Notes under the pieces: generated by a model
What the model was told of the DNA's origin: nothing
The model's database searches: none
The model's input: only the letters and a program-made list of their open reading frames with translations
Assembly (NCBI GenBank): GCA_934217675.1
Contig: CAKQCV010000036.1
Span: forward strand, 1 to 26,184
DNA length: 26,184 nucleotides
Reading direction: 5' to 3'
Source: an uncultured Prevotella sp.
GTDB lineage: Bacteria > Bacteroidota > Bacteroidia > Bacteroidales > Bacteroidaceae
In this document: positions 21,094-26,184 of the stretch, piece by piece
How the letters are laid out: each line of letters starts with the position of its first letter
How positions within the stretch are numbered: position 1 is the first letter of the stretch
Position numbers and translations under genes: made by a program

Positions 21094-22578
21094 ATGGACA
21101 ACAATAGATATTTCTTTGCTGTGGATCTGGGTGCCACAAGCGGAAGAACAATAATCGGAACTCTTGCCGACGGCAAGATTCAACTTGAAGAACTGACTCG
21201 CTTTGAAAACAATCTCATTGAAGTTGGCGGTCATTTCTATTGGGATATTTTCGCTTTGTATAACGAGATTATAAAAGGCTTGAAACTCGTTGCAAAGCGC
21301 AAGTTGCCAATCGTCAGCATTGGTATCGATACATGGGGCGTTGACTTTGTTTGTGTTGGCGAAGACAACGCTATATTACGCAACCCTATAGCATACCGCG
21401 ATCCATTCACATTTGAAGCTATGGACGAATACTTTGAAAAATGTGTAGACAAGAAGACTGTTTACGACAAGACTGGTATTCAGTTTATGAACTTCAACTC
21501 TTTGTTCCAGCTTTATGCTATGCGTCGCGAAAACAATGTGGCTCTGAACAATGCAAAGAAAATTCTCTTTGTGCCTGATGCCCTTTCATGGATGCTCACA
21601 GGCAAAGCTGTTTGCGAATATACCATCGCCTCAACAAGTCAAATGCTTGACCCTCGCACAAAAGAACTTGACAATGAGCTTCTTGAAAGCGTAGGACTGC
21701 AGAGAGATAAGTTTGGAATAATGGTAAACCCTGGTACTTGCATCGGAACTCTGACAAAAGAGGTTCAGAAAATGACTGGGCTCGGAGCTGTGCCTGTTAT
21801 AGCAGTGGCTGGTCACGACACAGGAAGCGCCGTAGCTGCCGTACCTGCAAAAGACGAGCGTTTTGCTTATCTAAGCAGTGGTACATGGAGCTTGATGGGC
21901 ATTGAAACGAAAGATGCTATCATCAACGACTTGAGCTATGAGCGCAACTTCACAAACGAAGGTGGAATAGAGGGAACAACACGTTTCTTGAAGAATATCT
22001 GCGGAATGTGGCTCCTGGAGCGTTGCCGCAAGGAATGGGGCGAAGATGCACCAAGAGACTATGCCGTTTTACTTGCCGAGGCGATGGCAACAAAGCCTTT
22101 CCAAAGCATCATTAACCCTGACGACAAGATGTTTGCCAACCCTGTCAACATGCAGGAGGCTATAAAAGAATATTGCAAAGATACAGGTCAGCACGTGCCG
22201 GAGAACTACGCTGAGATTTGCCGTTGTATCTTTGAGAGTCTTGCTCTTCGTTATCGACAAGTGTTTGGCTATCTGAAAGAAATGGCATCGTTCCCACTAA
22301 ACACATTGCATATAATCGGTGGAGGATCACTGAACAAGTTCCTGAATCAGTTTACCGCAAACTCAACTGGCGTTGAAGTTCTTGCCGGTCCACAAGAGTG
22401 TACTGCTCTCGGAAATATCATGATGCAGGCAAAGTCGGCTGGCGATGTGAACGGTATCTTCGACATGCGCAAAATAATTGCAGACAGCGTAATCATGACT
22501 CGTTTTGAGCCACAGGACAAAGAACAGTGGGACGAGGCTTACAACAAATATTTGGAAATACTGAAAATTAAAGGATAG
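21094..22578 (+). CDS. rhaB: L-rhamnulokinase
   Basis: Phosphorylates L-rhamnulose to L-rhamnulose-1-phosphate with ATP in the cytoplasm, the second step of L-rhamnose breakdown. The 494-residue protein is a FGGY-family sugar kinase. DLGATSGR (11-18) is the first phosphate loop, GIDTWGVDFV (77-86) the RhaB-type sugar-side block, AGHDTGSAVAAVPA (239-252) carries the likely catalytic Asp242, SSGTWSLMGIE (261-271) is the RhaB signature, and HIIGGGSLNKFLNQFTANS is the C-terminal ATP-site block. The start at 21094 fits the family N-terminus. It is the first gene of rhaB-rhaA-rhaT, 62 bases before rhaA, behind a TATCTTTG promoter. Confidence 0.95.
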   Translation: MDNNRYFFAVDLGATSGRTIIGTLADGKIQLEELTRFENNLIEVGGHFYWDIFALYNEIIKGLKLVAKRKLPIVSIGIDTWGVDFVCVGEDNAILRNPIAYRDPFTFEAMDEYFEKCVDKKTVYDKTGIQFMNFNSLFQLYAMRRENNVALNNAKKILFVPDALSWMLTGKAVCEYTIASTSQMLDPRTKELDNELLESVGLQRDKFGIMVNPGTCIGTLTKEVQKMTGLGAVPVIAVAGHDTGSAVAAVPAKDERFAYLSSGTWSLMGIETKDAIINDLSYERNFTNEGGIEGTTRFLKNICGMWLLERCRKEWGEDAPRDYAVLLAEAMATKPFQSIINPDDKMFANPVNMQEAIKEYCKDTGQHVPENYAEICRCIFESLALRYRQVFGYLKEMASFPLNTLHIIGGGSLNKFLNQFTANSTGVEVLAGPQECTALGNIMMQAKSAGDVNGIFDMRKIIADSVIMTRFEPQDKEQWDEAYNKYLEILKIKG

Positions 22579-22640
22579 AGAGGAGATAAATTCTCTGACT
22601 AACAAGAATATCATCAACAAAACAATAAAACCTAAATAAA

Positions 22641-23894
22641 ATGAAAGCAGAACAAATTACAAAAGCTTATGAAATGGCGAAAGAGCGCTATGCTGCTCTT
22701 GGTGTAGATACAGACAAGGCTATAGAGATTTTGGAGAAAACTCCTATTTCTCTGCATTGCTGGCAGGCTGACGACGTTGTTGGTTTTGAGCGCAACGTAG
22801 CAGCTTCTGGCGGTATACAGACAACAGGAAACTATCCTGGAAAGGCTCGCAACATTGACGAATTGCGTCAGGATATAGAGAAGGTAAAGTCGCTTCTTGC
22901 TGGTACATACCGCTTGAACTTGCACGAGACTTACGGTGAGTTTGGTGGACAATTTGTTGACCGCGACCAGGTTGAAGTTAAACACTTCGAGGGATGGATG
23001 CAGTGGGCTAAGGAACACGACTTGAAGCTCGACTTCAACTCTACTTCTTTCTCTCACCCAAAGAGCGGAAACCTTACTCTTGCCAACCCAGACAAGGAGA
23101 TTCGCGATTTCTGGATTGAGCATACAAAGCGCTGCCGTCGCATTGCCGACGCTATGGGTAAATTCCAGAACGACCCTTGTATCATGAACATTTGGGTACA
23201 TGACGGAAGCAAAGACCTAACAGTTGAGAAATTGCGCTACCGCGAAATTTTGAAGAACAGTCTTGACGAGATTCTCGCTGAGGAATTGCCAGGAATGAAG
23301 TCTTGTCTTGAGGCTAAGTTGTTCGGTATCGGACTTGAGGCTTATACTGTTGGTTCTAACTATTTCTATACAGGTTACTGTGCAAAGAACAACGTGATGT
23401 ATACTCTCGACACTGGTCACTATGAGCCAACAGAGAATGTTTCTGATGCTATCTCTGCATTGTTGCTTTATGTTCCAGAGTTGATGCTCCACGTTTCTCG
23501 TCCTATGCACTGGGATTCAGACCACGTTACATTATTCGATGACAATACCCGTAACCTGTTCTCTGAGATTGTACGTGCAAATGCTCTTGACCGTGCACAC
23601 ATCGGTCTTGACTACTTTGACGCTTCAATCAACCGTATCGGTGCATACATCGTTGGTGTGCGTGCTGCACAGAAGTCATTGCTCTCTGCATTGCTCGAAC
23701 CTACAACCACTCTGCGCAAGTATGAAGATGAGGGCAAGCTGTTCCAGCGTCTTGCTTTGCTCGAAGAGGCAAAGACATTGCCATTCGGTGCTATCTACGA
23801 CTACTTCAACATGAAGAACAATGTTCCTGTTGGCGAGGAGTATTTTGCTGATGTTGAGAAATATGAGGCAGAGGTTCTGTCAAAGAGAAACTAA
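22641..23894 (+). CDS. rhaA: L-rhamnose isomerase
   Basis: Interconverts L-rhamnose and L-rhamnulose; a metal-dependent TIM-barrel enzyme. The 417-residue length is normal for RhaA. Recognisable blocks are ISLHCWQADDVVGFE, GGIQTTGNYPGKA, YRLNLHETYGEFGG, TLDTGHYEPTENVSDAISAL, HVSRPMHWDSDHV (metal-binding Asp and His region) and HIGLDYFDASINRIGAYIVG. The ATG at 22641 matches the family start. It lies between rhaB and rhaT on one strand and is followed by a hairpin and T run, which may reduce transcription into rhaT. Confidence 0.96.
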   Translation: MKAEQITKAYEMAKERYAALGVDTDKAIEILEKTPISLHCWQADDVVGFERNVAASGGIQTTGNYPGKARNIDELRQDIEKVKSLLAGTYRLNLHETYGEFGGQFVDRDQVEVKHFEGWMQWAKEHDLKLDFNSTSFSHPKSGNLTLANPDKEIRDFWIEHTKRCRRIADAMGKFQNDPCIMNIWVHDGSKDLTVEKLRYREILKNSLDEILAEELPGMKSCLEAKLFGIGLEAYTVGSNYFYTGYCAKNNVMYTLDTGHYEPTENVSDAISALLLYVPELMLHVSRPMHWDSDHVTLFDDNTRNLFSEIVRANALDRAHIGLDYFDASINRIGAYIVGVRAAQKSLLSALLEPTTTLRKYEDEGKLFQRLALLEEAKTLPFGAIYDYFNMKNNVPVGEEYFADVEKYEAEVLSKRN

Positions 23895-23905
23895 TTTCTA
23901 AATAC

Positions 23906-23993
23906 AGCCCCCTCCAACTCCCCAAAGGGGGAGAGACTTTGCACACATGCAAATGTCTCTTTCTTTTGAAAAGGAGCTGGAGGGGGCTTTTTT
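23906..23993 (+). terminator. Long hairpin with T run between rhaA and rhaT
   Basis: The outer stem pairs 23906-23921 with 23973-23988 (16 positions, one A-C mismatch) and is followed by TTTTTT. Within the loop a second stem pairs AGAGACTTTGCA (23932-23943) with 23948-23960, with one bulged T. CTCCCC/GGGGGAG at 23918-23932 can form an alternative small hairpin. The CCCCCTCC...GGAGGGGG outer stem resembles GC-rich palindromes that recur between genes in Bacteroidota. It lies 13 bases before the rhaT ATG and may act as a partial terminator. Confidence 0.65.
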
Positions 23994-24006
23994 ATATATT
24001 TCAATT

Positions 24007-25041
24007 ATGGAAATAATTATAGGATTATTGATTATTGCAGTTGGTGCTTTCTGCCAGTCAAGCTGCTATGTGCCAATAAACAAGATAAAAGACTGGAGCT
24101 GGGAGTCGTATTGGCTCGTCCAGGGTGTGTTTGCATGGATTGTATTCCCATTGTTAGGAGCCTTGCTTGCTGTTCCGGAAGGACACTCTTTGATGGAGCT
24201 TTTTGCTGGAAGCAATGCTTTTAATCTGTGGATGACTGTATTGTTCGGTGCTCTTTGGGGTGTTGGCGGACTCACCTTTGGTCTTTCTATGCGCTACCTT
24301 GGAGTGGCTCTCGGACAAAGTATTGCCCTTGGAACCTGTGCTGGACTTGGAACGATAATGGGACCTGTTTTGCTGAATATCTTCTTCCCTGAGGAAGATG
24401 CACTTAGCAAACTCACATTTGCCGTGATTCTTGGTGTTGTTGTAACATTGCTCGGAATTGCCATTATCGGTGTTGCCGGCTCCATGAAATCTGCTTCTCT
24501 ATCAGAAGAGGAGAAAAAAGCTGCAGTAAAAGACTTCAACTTTCCGAAAGGACTTGCAATCGCTCTGCTCGCCGGTTTCATGAGTGGATGCTTCAATGTA
24601 GGACTGGAATTTGGAAAGGATATCAACTTTGGTGATTTAACACCTGACATGTATAAGACTCTGCCTGCAACACTGCTCGTAACTCTTGGAGGCTTCGCAA
24701 CAAATGCCGTATATTGCTTCTTCCAAAACGGAAAGAACAATACATGGGCTGACTACAAGAAGGGAAATGTTTGGCTGAACAATCTTCTGTTCTGCGCACT
24801 TGCCGGCGGACTGTGGTACAGTCAGTTCTTCGGACTATCGTTAGGAAAGGGATTCCTTACAGAATCACCAACTTTGATGACATTGTCGTTCTGCATTCTG
24901 ATGGCTCTTAACGTGGTATTCTCTAATGTATGGGGAATTATTTTAAAAGAATGGAAAGGATGCTCACAGAAGACTATTGCTGTGCTTATCCTTGGTATCG
25001 TAGTTTTGATAATATCATCATTCTTGCCTCAGTTGGTATAA
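24007..25041 (+). CDS. rhaT: L-rhamnose/proton symporter
   Basis: Imports L-rhamnose with a proton across the inner membrane. The 344-residue protein has about 10 membrane segments and the RhaT-specific text QSSCYVPINKIKDWSWESYW, VQGVFAWIVFPLLGALLAVP, GALWGVGGLTFGLSMRYLGV, ALGQSIALGTCAGLGTIMGP and WYSQFFGLSLGKGFL. The start is MEIIIGLLIIAVGAFCQSSC at 24007. The frame opens 20 codons earlier, but that part lies within the hairpin and T run and is not like RhaT. It completes a minimal uptake-isomerise-phosphorylate set; the aldolase that would cleave rhamnulose-1-phosphate is not in the window. Confidence 0.95.
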   Translation: MEIIIGLLIIAVGAFCQSSCYVPINKIKDWSWESYWLVQGVFAWIVFPLLGALLAVPEGHSLMELFAGSNAFNLWMTVLFGALWGVGGLTFGLSMRYLGVALGQSIALGTCAGLGTIMGPVLLNIFFPEEDALSKLTFAVILGVVVTLLGIAIIGVAGSMKSASLSEEEKKAAVKDFNFPKGLAIALLAGFMSGCFNVGLEFGKDINFGDLTPDMYKTLPATLLVTLGGFATNAVYCFFQNGKNNTWADYKKGNVWLNNLLFCALAGGLWYSQFFGLSLGKGFLTESPTLMTLSFCILMALNVVFSNVWGIILKEWKGCSQKTIAVLILGIVVLIISSFLPQLV

Positions 25042-25084
25042 GGAATTTATAATTATCCTAACAACGTTCAATATAGAAACATGT

Positions 25085-25121
25085 AAAGTCCTGAGTGCGG
25101 AAATATCACACTTAGGACTTT
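25085..25121 (+). terminator. Terminator of the rha operon
   Basis: Thirteen pairs (25085-25097 with 25109-25121), one of them G-U in the plus-strand RNA, around an 11-base loop, followed by TATTTATT. It lies 43 bases after the rhaT stop. Confidence 0.7.
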
Positions 25122-25231
25122 ATTTATTACGGAATGTTACCCATTTTGTTATTTTAGTAAAAAAAGACAAACTTATTACTTAAATGCTTTTCTTTTTATC
25201 ACAAAACGAATGGGATTAGAATAAAAAAATG

Positions 25232-25239
25232 TAATTTTG
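25232..25239 (+). promoter_or_regulatory. ddh promoter -7 box TAATTTTG
   Basis: Matches TAnnTTTG, 42 bases before the ddh ATG and after the rha terminator, so ddh is likely its own unit. No clear -33 TTTG. The rest of 25122-25281 shows nothing else. Confidence 0.5.
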
Positions 25240-25281
25240 CATTTGAAATAAATACAATAAATAAAACGCCAATAAAAGATT

Positions 25282-26181
25282 ATGAAAAAAATTAGAGCAG
25301 CCGTTGTTGGCTATGGCAACATCGGTCATTATGCAGTTCAGGCTCTTGAAGTAGCTCCTGACTTTGAAATTGCTGGTATTGTTCGCAGAAATGGTGCTGA
25401 AAACAAACCGGCAGAACTTGCACAATATGAAGTTGTAAAAGACATCACAGAGCTTAAAGACGTTGATGTGGCTATTCTTGCAACACCAACACGCAGTTGC
25501 GAGGAATATGCAAAGAAGATACTTGCACTTGGAATAAACACTGTAGACAGTTTTGATATACATACAAGTATTCTTGACTACCGCGCAGCACTTATGCAAG
25601 AGTGTAAAGACAATAATGCCGTTGCTGTTATTGCTGCCGGATGGGATCCAGGATCAGACTCTATAGTACGTACATTGATGCAAAGCCTGGCACCAAAGGG
25701 ACTGTCGTATACAAACTTTGGACCAGGAATGTCAATGGGACACAGTGTTTGTGTGCGCTCTAAAGAGGGTGTAAAGAATGCTTTGTCTATGACTATTCCT
25801 AAAGGTGAAGGATTGCACCGCCGTATGGTATATGTTGAACTGGAAGAAGGCGCAAGCTTGGAGGAAGTGACAAAAGCCATCAAGGCAGATCCATATTTTG
25901 CAAATGACGAGACTCATGTTTTTGCTGTTGACTCTGTAGACGAAGTTCGAGATATGGGACATGGTGTGAATCTTGTTCGCAAGGGTGTTAGCGGAAAGAC
26001 ACAGAACCAGCGCATGGAATTCAACATGAGCATCAACAATCCAGCTCTTACTGGTCAGGTGCTTGTAAACGTGGCTCGTGCCTCTATGCGTCAGCAGCCT
26101 GGATGCTATACAATGGTTGAAATACCTGTTATTGATATGCTTGCCGGCGAGCGTGAGGAGCTTATCAGCCACTTGGTATAA
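25282..26181 (+). CDS. ddh: meso-Diaminopimelate D-dehydrogenase
   Basis: Reversible NADP-dependent amination of tetrahydrodipicolinate to meso-diaminopimelate, giving a one-step route to the peptidoglycan cross-linking amino acid and to lysine. The 299-residue length is within the family norm. The N-terminal Rossmann motif is GYGNIGHYA (10-18), with Arg35-Arg36 after the second strand where NADP phosphate binds. ATPTRSCEEYAKKIL, NTVDSFDIHTSI, AAGWDPGSDSIVRT (118-131) and NFGPGMSMGHSVCVRSKEGV are family blocks of the substrate site. The stop TAA is at 26179-26181, three bases before the window end, so the gene is complete. It is metabolically unrelated to the rha genes and has its own promoter-like box. 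Confidence 0.95.
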   Translation: MKKIRAAVVGYGNIGHYAVQALEVAPDFEIAGIVRRNGAENKPAELAQYEVVKDITELKDVDVAILATPTRSCEEYAKKILALGINTVDSFDIHTSILDYRAALMQECKDNNAVAVIAAGWDPGSDSIVRTLMQSLAPKGLSYTNFGPGMSMGHSVCVRSKEGVKNALSMTIPKGEGLHRRMVYVELEEGASLEEVTKAIKADPYFANDETHVFAVDSVDEVRDMGHGVNLVRKGVSGKTQNQRMEFNMSINNPALTGQVLVNVARASMRQQPGCYTMVEIPVIDMLAGEREELISHLV

Positions 26182-26184
26182 AGA

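Noticed and set aside
23947..24006. Upstream start for rhaT (20 extra codons)
   Set aside because: The extra codons lie in the terminator-like hairpin and T run and are unlike any RhaT N-terminus; MEIIIGLL is the family start.
1..26184. CRISPR array, tRNA, rRNA, retron or diversity-generating element
   Set aside because: No regularly spaced direct repeats, no cloverleaf or rRNA signature, and no reverse transcriptase motif were seen on either strand.

Overview
The window looks like a chromosomal piece of a Bacteroidota bacterium, most likely a Prevotella or Segatella copri type. The evidence is the Bacteroidota -7 promoter motif TAnnTTTG at several gene starts, weak Shine-Dalgarno signals, AT-rich genes, a NusG/UpxY-type regulator at the head of a polysaccharide locus, and the family resemblance of the L-rhamnose and diaminopimelate dehydrogenase genes. 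This assignment is inference from reading, not from a database search.

Minus strand, 20046 down to 1: a surface-polysaccharide (capsule, exopolysaccharide or O-antigen type) locus. It opens with a long UpxY-like antiterminator (18454-20046), then a 465-base gap holding a 306-base segment bounded by 17-base inverted repeats with a promoter-like box inside. A tightly packed operon follows, largely joined by 4-base ATGA overlaps: Wzx flippase, FrhB-like iron-sulfur protein, acyltransferase 3, pyruvyltransferase, Wzy polymerase, two GT4-like glycosyltransferases, a GT2, ManC (GDP-mannose supply), two more GT4-like enzymes, a capsular DXD glycosyltransferase and a hexapeptide acetyltransferase. 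Together they would make an activated mannose precursor, assemble a repeat unit, decorate it with acyl and pyruvyl groups, flip it and polymerise it. No initiating sugar-phosphate transferase or export (Wza/Wzc) gene is visible.

The downstream end (about 3950 to 1650) is accessory and partly decayed: an unrecognised 299-residue protein, a 5'-truncated acyltransferase, and an antitoxin/PIN-toxin pair. A further GT4 and a radical SAM protein cut by the window edge follow.

The region 20047-21093 has no intact gene. It holds a decayed tyrosine-integrase start and the putative promoters of the two flanking units.

Plus strand, 21094-25041: an L-rhamnose uptake and catabolism operon, rhaB-rhaA-rhaT, with an internal hairpin/terminator before rhaT and a good terminator after it. 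No rhamnulose-1-phosphate aldolase is in the window. A separate promoter then leads to meso-diaminopimelate D-dehydrogenase (25282-26181).

The most unusual signals are four adjacent near-perfect hairpins inside the FrhB-like coding sequence (15757-15857), the inverted-repeat promoter segment behind the UpxY-like gene, and G7-G8 tracts inside four biosynthesis genes.
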